Under the pieces are notes generated by a model. The model searched no databases. It saw nothing but the letters and a program-made list of their open reading frames with translations, and was not told the origin of the DNA. From Actinomycetota bacterium (lineage in GTDB: Bacteria > Actinomycetota > Actinomycetes > Streptosporangiales > Streptosporangiaceae): 39,323 bases of DNA. Made by a program: the position numbers and the translations under genes. Where the stretch lies: positions 1 to 39,323 of the forward strand of contig PMSU01000080.1 of NCBI GenBank assembly GCA_003168255.1, read 5' to 3'. Of the stretch, positions 17,110-24,337 are shown piece by piece. Position 1 is the first letter of the stretch. The number at the start of each line of letters is the position of its first letter.

Positions 17110-18087
17110 CTAGGCAGGAACGGACAGCGACAGCCCGAACAGCCGCTCCGGATCCGTCCACCAGGACCGCATGGCGAACCCGGCGGCCGCCAGTTCGGAC
17201 TCGATGCCGTCGCGGCGGAACTTGGCCGACACCTCGGTCCGCATCTGCTCGCCGTCGGCGAACTCGACCGTCAGTTCGATGGCAGGCAGCCGTACCGACT
17301 GCGCGAGCGATGAGCGCAGCCGCATCTCGATCCATTCGTTTTCCGGGTCCCAGAGCGCTACATGGTCGAAGGTGTCCAGATCGAAGTCCGCGCCCAGCTG
17401 GGTGTTGAGTACCGCGAGCACATTCTTGTTGAAAGCGCCGGTGATCCCGGCCGGGTCGTCGTAGGCGGCCACCAGGGTGGCCGGGTCTTTGACCAGGTCG
17501 GTGCCGAGCAGCAGCGTGTCGCCGACCGACAGGCTGGCCCGGATCCTGGCCAGGAATTCCGCCCGCTGCGCAGGCAGCATGTTGCCGATGGTGCTGCCGA
17601 GGAAGGCGATCATGCGAGGCTGGTGCGCGTCGTCGGCGGGCAGCCCGAGGTTGCGGCCGAAATCGGACACGACCGCATGCACCGAAAGCCCGGGGTAGCC
17701 GGCCAGCAGGCGGTGCGCGGCGGCCCTCAGGGCGCTCTCGCTGACGTCGACGGGAACGTACCTGCGCAGGCTGCCGGCCTCGCGGAGCGCATCAAGCAGC
17801 AGCCGGGTCTTGTCGGAGGAGCCAGAGCCGAGTTCGACCAGCGTATGCGCCCGGCTCGCTGCCGCGATCTCGGCAGACGCCGAGCGCAGGATCGCCCGCT
17901 CGGCCCTGGTCGGGTAGTACTCGCGCAGCTCGGTGATCTTCTCGAAGAGCGCGCTGCCCTGGGCGTCGTAGAACCACTTCGGCGGCAGCGACTTCGGCGA
18001 TGCGGTCAGGCCGGCCCGCGCGTCCTGGCGCAGTGAGGAGGCAAGGAAGTCAGTCGGCAGCAGCCGTTCGATCCGCAGCTCGGTCAC
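17110..18087 (-). CDS. egtD: L-histidine N-alpha-methyltransferase EgtD
   Basis: The 325-aa enzyme trimethylates the alpha-amino group of histidine to hercynine with three SAM, the entry step of ergothioneine synthesis. It shows KWFYDAQGSALFEKIT (Y40, histidine binding), the SAM-binding VELGSGSSDKT (84-94), GSTIGN (163-168, with the substrate-binding Asn) and a C-terminal KFRRDGIESEL. The length fits the mycobacterial enzyme (321 aa). The GTG start overlaps the egtB stop (GTGA), so EgtB and EgtD are coupled. No EgtC gene lies between them. Confidence 0.96.
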   Translation of the reverse strand: MTELRIERLLPTDFLASSLRQDARAGLTASPKSLPPKWFYDAQGSALFEKITELREYYPTRAERAILRSASAEIAAASRAHTLVELGSGSSDKTRLLLDALREAGSLRRYVPVDVSESALRAAAHRLLAGYPGLSVHAVVSDFGRNLGLPADDAHQPRMIAFLGSTIGNMLPAQRAEFLARIRASLSVGDTLLLGTDLVKDPATLVAAYDDPAGITGAFNKNVLAVLNTQLGADFDLDTFDHVALWDPENEWIEMRLRSSLAQSVRLPAIELTVEFADGEQMRTEVSAKFRRDGIESELAAAGFAMRSWWTDPERLFGLSLSVPA

Positions 18088-19442
18088 AGCCCGGCGTCCC
18101 TTCTGTTCGAGCGGTCAGCTCTGTTCGAGCGGTCAGTCTCGGCATCGCGGGCGGTGCGGAACCCGGCGAAGATCTGTCGGCGGACTGGATAGTCCCAGTT
18201 GCGGAACGTCCCGCGGCAGGCCACCGCGCTTACCGCGAACGAGCCGCCGCGCAGCACCTTGTACTGGCTGCCAAAGAACACCTCGGAGTACTCGCGGTAC
18301 GGCCAGGCGGCGAACCCGGGATAGGGCAGGAAATCGCTGGCGGTCCACTCCCACACCTCGCCGATGAGCTGGCGGGCACCGCTCGGCGCCGCTCCAGCGG
18401 GATACGAGCCGGCCGGAGCAGGCTGGAGGTGCCGCTGGCCCAGGTTGGCATGGTGGTGGTCCGGCTCGCCGTCACCCCACGGATACCGGCGCGAGAGGCC
18501 GGTCGCGGGATCGAACCTCGCGGCCTTCTCCCATTCGGCTTCGGTGGGCAGCCTGCGTCCCGCCCACCGCGCGTACGCGTCGGCCTCGTACCAGCAGACG
18601 TGCATCACCGGCTCGGCCGACGGCACCGGCTCGACGATCCCGAACCTCGTACGCATCCACTGGCCGCCTTCCCGGCGCCAGAACAGCGGAGCGGAAAGGC
18701 TGGCCTGCTGCCGGTGCTCCCAGCCCGCCTGGCTCCACCATCGCTGCTCTTCGTAGCCGCCCGCCGCGATGAATGCCGCATAGGCGGCGTTCGTCACGGG
18801 CGTGGTGTCGAGGAAGAACGGGGCCACGTCCACCGGGTGCGCCGGGCGCTCGTTGTCAAGCGCCCACGGCTCGCTGGACGTGCCCATCGTGAACGGGCCG
18901 CCGGCCACGAGCACCTCGGGCGGGAGGCTGAGCGCGTCCGCCGCCGGCCCCGGAGGCGGCGCGGACAGCGCCTGACCGCCCCGCCTGAGCTGATGGGTGA
19001 TCAGCATGGTCTCGTCGTGCTGCTGCTCATGCTGCGCGATCATGCCGAACGCGAACCCGCCGGTGACCAGCCTGGAATCGGTGAGTGGCGTCGTATCGAG
19101 CAGGTCGAGCACCCGGCCGCGCACCTCGCTCGCGTACCGCCGGGCGTCCGCGGGCGGCAGCAACGGGAGGGTCGGGCGGGCGGATCGTGGATGCTCGAAC
19201 GCGTCGTAGAGAGTGTCGATCTCCGGATGCATGGGCTCCCGTCCGCCGACCGCGCGCAGCAGCCACATCTCCTCCTGGTTGGCGATGTGCGCGAGATCCC
19301 AGACCAGCGGGGACATCAGCGGTGAATGCTGGCGGACCAGCTCAGCATCGTCCAGGCAGTCAGTCAGCCCGCTGGTGCGCGCTCGCGCGGCGACCAGCTC
19401 GCCCGCGATCCGCTCCCGCAGTGCTTCCGCATGCGCCGTCAT
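18084..19442 (-). CDS. egtB: Ergothioneine sulfoxide synthase EgtB
   Basis: The 452-aa non-haem iron enzyme joins hercynine to a thiol with O2. The DinB-like N-terminal domain supplies H52 and the HX3HXE pair H138 and H142; the C-terminal formylglycine-generating-enzyme-like domain (about 190-440) starts MGTSSEPWALDNERP. R86 and R89 and the N415-D417-R421 triad (RNWDYPVRR) match the residues that bind gamma-glutamylcysteine in the mycobacterial enzyme, so this is the gamma-Glu-Cys type. AAGGAG before the ATG at 19442 fixes the start. The last 16 residues are a duplicated DRSNRADRSNRR segment encoded by an 18-bp repeat. The gene overlaps egtA by 4 bp. Confidence 0.96.
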   Translation of the reverse strand: MTAHAEALRERIAGELVAARARTSGLTDCLDDAELVRQHSPLMSPLVWDLAHIANQEEMWLLRAVGGREPMHPEIDTLYDAFEHPRSARPTLPLLPPADARRYASEVRGRVLDLLDTTPLTDSRLVTGGFAFGMIAQHEQQHDETMLITHQLRRGGQALSAPPPGPAADALSLPPEVLVAGGPFTMGTSSEPWALDNERPAHPVDVAPFFLDTTPVTNAAYAAFIAAGGYEEQRWWSQAGWEHRQQASLSAPLFWRREGGQWMRTRFGIVEPVPSAEPVMHVCWYEADAYARWAGRRLPTEAEWEKAARFDPATGLSRRYPWGDGEPDHHHANLGQRHLQPAPAGSYPAGAAPSGARQLIGEVWEWTASDFLPYPGFAAWPYREYSEVFFGSQYKVLRGGSFAVSAVACRGTFRNWDYPVRRQIFAGFRTARDAETDRSNRADRSNRRDAGL

Positions 19443-20908
19443 CTGCTCTCCTTCAGCCTGTCGTCGGCGGGGCATCGGCCTCGCAGTACGTAACGTTCGG
19501 CGAACGCGGCTACCGCGTGCCGGATCCCGGCCGGGACACTCGCGCGGCTGAGCGCGGCGTCAGCGGCTTCGAAGCAGGCCCGGCTGGCGCGGTTGAGCGC
19601 GGCGTCCTGCGGCCCGTGCCGGGCGGCCCGCAGCCAAGGGTCAAGATCAGGATCCCCATTCCGAACGGCCGCGATGCCGGTCTTGTGCCAGAGCGGCTCG
19701 GCTGCTGCCATGGCGGCCTCCGCTGCCCTCGGATCATCGAGCAGGGCCGTGACCACGGCGGTCGGGACGATCCAGCCATCGCCGAGCTGCGCGTCGATCA
19801 TTCGCAGTTCCAGGTGCCCCTGCGGACGCACCGGCGGGAACAGCGTCGACAGGTGATACGTCAGGTCATCGGTGGTGGGCCTGCGCTCGCCCGCCCCCCG
19901 CAGCCAGTCGCGGAACGTCAGTCCAGGAGGTGCGGTCCAGCCAGACGGACCGTCCCGCCGGATGCACATCAGCTCGGCATCGAGCGCGTACGCGGTCCAG
20001 GCCGCGCGGGGATCAAGGCTGCCGGCGCCGCGGGTGCCGTTCCCGTTAGAGGCGGCCGGCTCGGCGCCGGGCGGCGGGCGGGTGCGGCCGGGGTCCAGGT
20101 GCGACCACACGGCTTGCCTGGTGCATCGCCAGCCGGACGCGCGGCCCTCCTGCAGCGGCGAGTTGGCGAAGGCGGCGACGAGCACCGGTCCGATGGCGTG
20201 TACCAGGCGCCAGCGCCACTGGTAGCCGCCTGGGCCAGAGCTGTCCTGGCCGGCGTCGAGGCAGACCTGGACGGAGGCGGTGTTGCACATCATCACCCGG
20301 CCCCACGGCCCGCGGCGATCGAAAAACTCTTCCATTGCCGCGTAGCGCGGCAGGTCAAGCACCCGGCGGGGAGGTCGGAGTGGGTCCAGGCCGTGACCGG
20401 AGAGTTGCAGGCCCGCCGCGCGGGTCGCATCCCGCAGCGTGTCAAGGTCTGCGCCGGCTGCTGCAATGCAGCTGGCCAGGCTGGGGGCGGGCGCGGAGCT
20501 GAGCTCCAGCTGGCCGCCTGGTTCGGTGCTAAGTGTTCCCCCGCCCGGCAGGACGGCGGGGGGGTCCCCCGTGGTGAGGCCGGTCACCGCCCGCACGATC
20601 CGGTCCGCCTGGACGCGGAGCGCGGGATCACGACGGTCGCGGACCAGCCACTCGAGTTCTACGCCGACGAGTCCTGGCGGGCCCGTCTTGAAGCAGATCC
20701 CGTGGACGTGGGCCTCCGCGTCCTCCTCCGAAAGTGGCGGGCCGCCGGGGAACCCGGGGCCGCTTGGCTCTCGCGGGGCAACAGAGTGGCGAGCCGACGC
20801 ACACGCAACGCGCCCCCCGATGGCCTCAATGCCGTTCGGGGGCCGGTGGTTCCCATCGCTGATCAGGGCGCGGGTGCTCCGTTCTGGTTGCCGCGTTCTG
20901 GCCGCCAT
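19439..20908 (-). CDS. egtA: Glutamate-cysteine ligase EgtA
   Basis: This 489-aa protein of the GCS2 family makes gamma-glutamylcysteine from Glu and Cys with ATP, the sulfur donor for EgtB. GVELEWLVRD (about 81-90) is the glutamate-binding start of the family fold, followed by GGTLSTEPGGQLELSSAP and, in the middle, MMCNTASVQVCLD (the MT-A-S-Q-V pattern). The first about 70 residues are unconserved and proline-rich. The ATG at 20908 has a GCAGGG box upstream; a later start cannot be excluded. First gene of the egtA-egtB-egtD operon, divergent from steA across a 188-bp gap. Confidence 0.92.
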   Translation of the reverse strand: MAARTRQPERSTRALISDGNHRPPNGIEAIGGRVACASARHSVAPREPSGPGFPGGPPLSEEDAEAHVHGICFKTGPPGLVGVELEWLVRDRRDPALRVQADRIVRAVTGLTTGDPPAVLPGGGTLSTEPGGQLELSSAPAPSLASCIAAAGADLDTLRDATRAAGLQLSGHGLDPLRPPRRVLDLPRYAAMEEFFDRRGPWGRVMMCNTASVQVCLDAGQDSSGPGGYQWRWRLVHAIGPVLVAAFANSPLQEGRASGWRCTRQAVWSHLDPGRTRPPPGAEPAASNGNGTRGAGSLDPRAAWTAYALDAELMCIRRDGPSGWTAPPGLTFRDWLRGAGERRPTTDDLTYHLSTLFPPVRPQGHLELRMIDAQLGDGWIVPTAVVTALLDDPRAAEAAMAAAEPLWHKTGIAAVRNGDPDLDPWLRAARHGPQDAALNRASRACFEAADAALSRASVPAGIRHAVAAFAERYVLRGRCPADDRLKESR

Positions 20909-21096
20909 TTACTACCCTGCCATACCAGTCTGAACCGGACGGAGCAGGGGCAGTATCTGCGACGATACCCGGAGCGGGGAGATGGTCGCGCTCGTCCAAG
21001 ACCGGTCAGGACGGTTCGCCCGTACACCGGCGGTAACACGCCGTAATGGCAACTGTGGCCGCTGCTACCCGGCCTGTCTGGCAGGATAGTAACGCG
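20909..21096. promoter_or_regulatory. Divergent promoter region of egtA and steA
   Basis: The 188-bp gap separates the egt operon (leftward) from the steA-steB-MurJ block (rightward). It must hold both promoters. I see no consensus -35/-10 pair strong enough to name; GATAGTAA at about 21086 could be the -10 for steA or part of its ribosome-binding region (AGGA at 21083-21086). Confidence 0.4.
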
Positions 21097-22290
21097 ATGA
21101 AGTCCCCATCCCGTCTGCTCCCCTGGGCACGCCGTGGCAGGTCGGATGACCTGCCCGGGGTGATCGGTGCGGCGCGCCTGGACCGCCGGACCAAGAATCT
21201 CACCAAGCGGATTTCGCCCGGTGACGTCGCCATCATCGATCACCGGGATCTGGACCGGGTGAGTGCCGACGCGCTGATCAGCTGCCATGTAGCAGCGGTG
21301 GTGAACGTCTCGCCCAGCATCACCGGCCGCTACCCCAATATGGGTCCGCAGCTGCTGATAGAGGCAGGCATCCCGCTGGTTGATGACGTGGGACCCGACG
21401 TGTTCGCCCGGGTGTCGGACGGCCAGACGGTCTGGCTCGACGGCGACACGCTGTACCTGGCAGACGAGATCATCGCCAAGGGCACGCTGCAGGATAAGGA
21501 TTCTGTAGCCGAGGCCGAGGCCCAGGCCAAGGTGGGCCTCGCCACCCAGCTAGAGGCGTTCGTCGCCAACACGATGGAGTACCTCAAGCGCGAGCGCGAG
21601 CTGCTCATCGAGGGCGTCGGGGTTCCCGAGCTGCGGACCAAGCTGACGGGCAGGCACGTGCTCGTCGTGGTACGGGGTTATCACTACCGCGAGGACCTGT
21701 CGGTGCTGCGGGGTTATATCCGCGAGTACAAGCCGATCATGATCGGCGTGGACGGCGGCGCGGATGCGCTGATCGAGGCCGGCCACAAGCCGCACATCAT
21801 CGTGGGCGACATGGACTCGGTCTCCGATAAGACGCTGGGCTGCGGCGCCGAGCTTGTCGTGCATGCCTACCGGGACGGCAGGGCACCCGGCCTGGCCCGG
21901 GTGCAGGACCTGGGCATGCCCTGCGTGCTCTTCCCTGCCGCGGGGACCAGCGAGGACGTGGCGCTGCTGCTGGCGGACGAGAAGGGCGCCAGCCTCATCG
22001 TCGCGGTCGGCACCCGGTTCTCGCTGGTGGAGTTCCTCGACAAGGGGCGGTCGGGGGCGGCAAGCACATTCCTTACCCGGCTCCGGGTCGGCGGTACCCT
22101 GGTCGAGCCCAAGGGGGTCAGCCAGCTGTACCGCAGCCGCATCTCAGGATGGGGCCTGCTCCTGCTCGTGCTTGCCGCCTGCGTGACCATCGTTGTGGCC
22201 GTGGGATTCTCGCCCGCGCGCTCGATCCTGCTCGGATACTTCGGTTCCAAGTGGGATTCCTTCGTCTACTGGCTGACCGGACTGCTCTAG
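21097..22290 (+). CDS. steA: Cytokinetic-ring-associated protein SteA
   Basis: The 397-aa protein matches Rv1697/SteA: an N-terminal LDRRTKNLTKRISPGDVAIIDH segment is its start, and a region resembling thiamine pyrophosphokinase (GVDGGADALIEAG, IVGDMDSVSDK) lies at about 225-260. A C-terminal membrane anchor follows (about 350-375, GLLLLVLAACVTIVVAVGF) and a short extracytoplasmic end. In Corynebacterium SteA and SteB act together at the division site and affect cell separation. The ATG at 21097 is selected over the upstream in-frame ATG at 21046 by homology. The stop codon shares one base with the steB GTG. Confidence 0.93.
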   Translation: MKSPSRLLPWARRGRSDDLPGVIGAARLDRRTKNLTKRISPGDVAIIDHRDLDRVSADALISCHVAAVVNVSPSITGRYPNMGPQLLIEAGIPLVDDVGPDVFARVSDGQTVWLDGDTLYLADEIIAKGTLQDKDSVAEAEAQAKVGLATQLEAFVANTMEYLKRERELLIEGVGVPELRTKLTGRHVLVVVRGYHYREDLSVLRGYIREYKPIMIGVDGGADALIEAGHKPHIIVGDMDSVSDKTLGCGAELVVHAYRDGRAPGLARVQDLGMPCVLFPAAGTSEDVALLLADEKGASLIVAVGTRFSLVEFLDKGRSGAASTFLTRLRVGGTLVEPKGVSQLYRSRISGWGLLLLVLAACVTIVVAVGFSPARSILLGYFGSKWDSFVYWLTGLL

Positions 22291-23372
22291 TGATTAATTT
22301 TCGTTACCACGTGGTCTCCATCGTCGCGGTGTTCCTTGCCCTGGCGATCGGGATCGTGCTCGGCTCCACGGAGCTACAGGGGACCGCGATCGACGTGCTG
22401 CAAAAAACGTCGAACCAGGTGAAGAGCGAATATGACAATGCGCACGCGCAGGACGTGCTGCTTCAGCAGCAGGTGAACGGCGCGGAGGCGTTCGCGCAGG
22501 CTGACGAGGCGCGGTTGCTCGACGGCCTGCTGGACGGCCAGCGCGTGGTGCTGGTGACGGCGCCCGGCGCGCCCGGGACGGTGGTGAGCGGCATGATGTC
22601 GGCGCTTCGCCAGGCGGGAGCCACCGTCACCGGCCAGGTCAGCCTCCAGCCCAAGCTGCTCGACGCTAGCGCCAACAACCAGCAGTTCCTGAGTTCGCTC
22701 GTGCAGACGCTGGTGCAGTCGGGTTCCGGACTGAGCAACGGGACTCCGCTCCAGCAGGCCGCCGAGCTGCTCGGCAGCGCGATCCTGACCAAGGACAACC
22801 CGGCGGGTGGCACTACGGACCCGGCGGGCAACCAGTCCGGCGATACCGGCAAGCAGTCCAGCAATGGTCAGGAGGTACTGGCCAGCTATGCGCAGGCCGG
22901 CCTGCTGAGCATCAGCGGTCAGCCGTCCGTCCCGGCCACTCTCGCCATGGTGATCACGCCGTCTACACCGCCGGCCGGCGGTGACTCCGACCCGGCTAAC
23001 CAGAGCCTGATCACCCTCGCCCAGGGACTCAACATGGCGGGTCTCGGCACCGTGATGGCCGGCTCCATCAGCGGCTCGGTGTCAGGCAGCGCGATCGACG
23101 CGCTGCGCGGCAGCACCGCAGCCGGGCAGATATCGAGCGTGGACGACGCCGACATGGTCAGCGGCCAGATCGTCACAGTCCAGGCGCTGGCGCTGGCGCT
23201 GACCGGTCACAAGGCCGGCAGCTATGGCGTGGGGCCAGGGAACAACGGGGCAGCGCCAAGCCCGGCGCCCACCCCGTCGGCCTCGGTGACTCCCACCACG
23301 ACAACGGGGTCGCAGGGGAAGAGCACGAAGACTTCCGCCTCGGGCAAGAAGCCGTCGAAGGGGAAGGCATGA
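22290..23372 (+). CDS. steB: SteB / MctB-family membrane protein
   Basis: The 360-aa protein starts with VINFRYHVVSIVAVFLALAI, the conserved N-terminal span of the Rv1698 family, followed by a coiled-coil (about 35-75) and an extracytoplasmic domain. In mycobacteria the homologue (MctB) is reported to limit copper build-up, and in corynebacteria SteB partners SteA at the septum. The Ser/Thr/Lys-rich C-terminus (about 325-360) is disordered. The GTG start overlaps the steA stop by one base. The division-related role is the better-supported one in this context, next to MurJ. Confidence 0.9.
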   Translation: MINFRYHVVSIVAVFLALAIGIVLGSTELQGTAIDVLQKTSNQVKSEYDNAHAQDVLLQQQVNGAEAFAQADEARLLDGLLDGQRVVLVTAPGAPGTVVSGMMSALRQAGATVTGQVSLQPKLLDASANNQQFLSSLVQTLVQSGSGLSNGTPLQQAAELLGSAILTKDNPAGGTTDPAGNQSGDTGKQSSNGQEVLASYAQAGLLSISGQPSVPATLAMVITPSTPPAGGDSDPANQSLITLAQGLNMAGLGTVMAGSISGSVSGSAIDALRGSTAAGQISSVDDADMVSGQIVTVQALALALTGHKAGSYGVGPGNNGAAPSPAPTPSASVTPTTTTGSQGKSTKTSASGKKPSKGKA

Positions 23373-24337
23373 GCCGCCGGGGGAGCGTCATGGCCGGGCT
23401 CGGCAGCACCGTCCTATCGGCCGCCGCTGGCCGCGCCGCCTACGCCGCGCTGTCCCGCAGGCCACCAGGCGGGCGCGACACCTGGGCGCGGACCAACCAC
23501 CGGGGCGAGCAGGTCACCCTGGTGGAGGGACCCGCCGCCGCGGTGGCAGCGGTGGCTGTCGCGGCGGTAACTCCAGGCCTGCCTGGTCGTGCCCGCGCTG
23601 CGCTGGCTGCTGCGGGGGCAGGAGCAGCGGCGTTCGGCTGTTATGACGATCTGGCCGGAAGCGGGGACCGGCGCGGATTCCGCGGCCACCTCGGCGCCCT
23701 AGCCAGGGGCGAGGTGACGAGCGGCGCCGTGAAGATCGTCGGTATCGGCGCGGCGGGGGTGACCGCGGCCGCGCTGCTCGGCGGCTCGCCGGTAGACATC
23801 GTGATCAATGCGGGCCTGACGGCCGGCGGGGCGAACCTGCTCAACCTGTTCGACTTGCGCCCTGGCCGGGCGATCAAGGTGGCGCTGGCAGGCAGCGCGC
23901 TGCTCGCGGCCGGCGCACCGGGGCCGGCCCGGATCGTGGCCTGCCGCGCGATCGCCGGGCCCGCGGGCGCCGCGCTGGCGCTGCTGCCCGAGGACCTGGC
24001 GGAGCGGGCGATGCTGGGTGACGCGGGCGCCAACGCGCTCGGCGGCATGCTCGGCGCCGCCGCCGCGGCCAGCCTGCCCCGGACGGCAAGGATCACGCTG
24101 CTCGCCGGGATCGCCGGCCTGACCGCGGCCAGCGAGGTAATCAGCTTCACCAAGGTAATCGAGCAGACACCCCCGCTGCGCTGGCTCGACATGCTCGGCC
24201 GCCGGCCGGCGGCGGGGGCCGCCGCACCGGCGGCTGCCGGGGATCAGGCGGCGCCGCCGGCGGCTGACCAGGGCACGGAGGCGGGCGCGTGGCCCCCCGT
24301 GGTCGTACCGGAACAGGCCGCAGCAGACTTCCCGTGA
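23369..24337 (+). CDS. MraY/WecA-like membrane protein, incomplete motif set
   Basis: This 322-aa protein resembles the polyprenyl-phosphate phosphosugar transferase family. TNHRGEQVTLVEGP (42-55) corresponds to the first cytoplasmic loop; FGCYDDLAG gives the D93-D94 pair; NLLNLFDLRPGRAIK (156-170) and MLGDAGANALGG (215-226) are further family motifs. The C-terminal histidine cluster of MraY/WecA (HxH) is missing; the equivalent region is TKVIEQTPPLRWLDMLGR. The product may still be an enzyme with altered substrate or a non-catalytic partner. It overlaps steB by 4 bp and murJ by 4 bp, so all belong to one transcript. Confidence 0.8.
   Translation: MSRRGSVMAGLGSTVLSAAAGRAAYAALSRRPPGGRDTWARTNHRGEQVTLVEGPAAAVAAVAVAAVTPGLPGRARAALAAAGAGAAAFGCYDDLAGSGDRRGFRGHLGALARGEVTSGAVKIVGIGAAGVTAAALLGGSPVDIVINAGLTAGGANLLNLFDLRPGRAIKVALAGSALLAAGAPGPARIVACRAIAGPAGAALALLPEDLAERAMLGDAGANALGGMLGAAAAASLPRTARITLLAGIAGLTAASEVISFTKVIEQTPPLRWLDMLGRRPAAGAAAPAAAGDQAAPPAADQGTEAGAWPPVVVPEQAAADFP

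Noticed and set aside
19085..21046. 653-codon plus-strand open frame opposite egtA and egtB
   Set aside because: The minus strand has clear EgtA and EgtB with catalytic residues. The plus frame is an antisense shadow typical of high-GC DNA.
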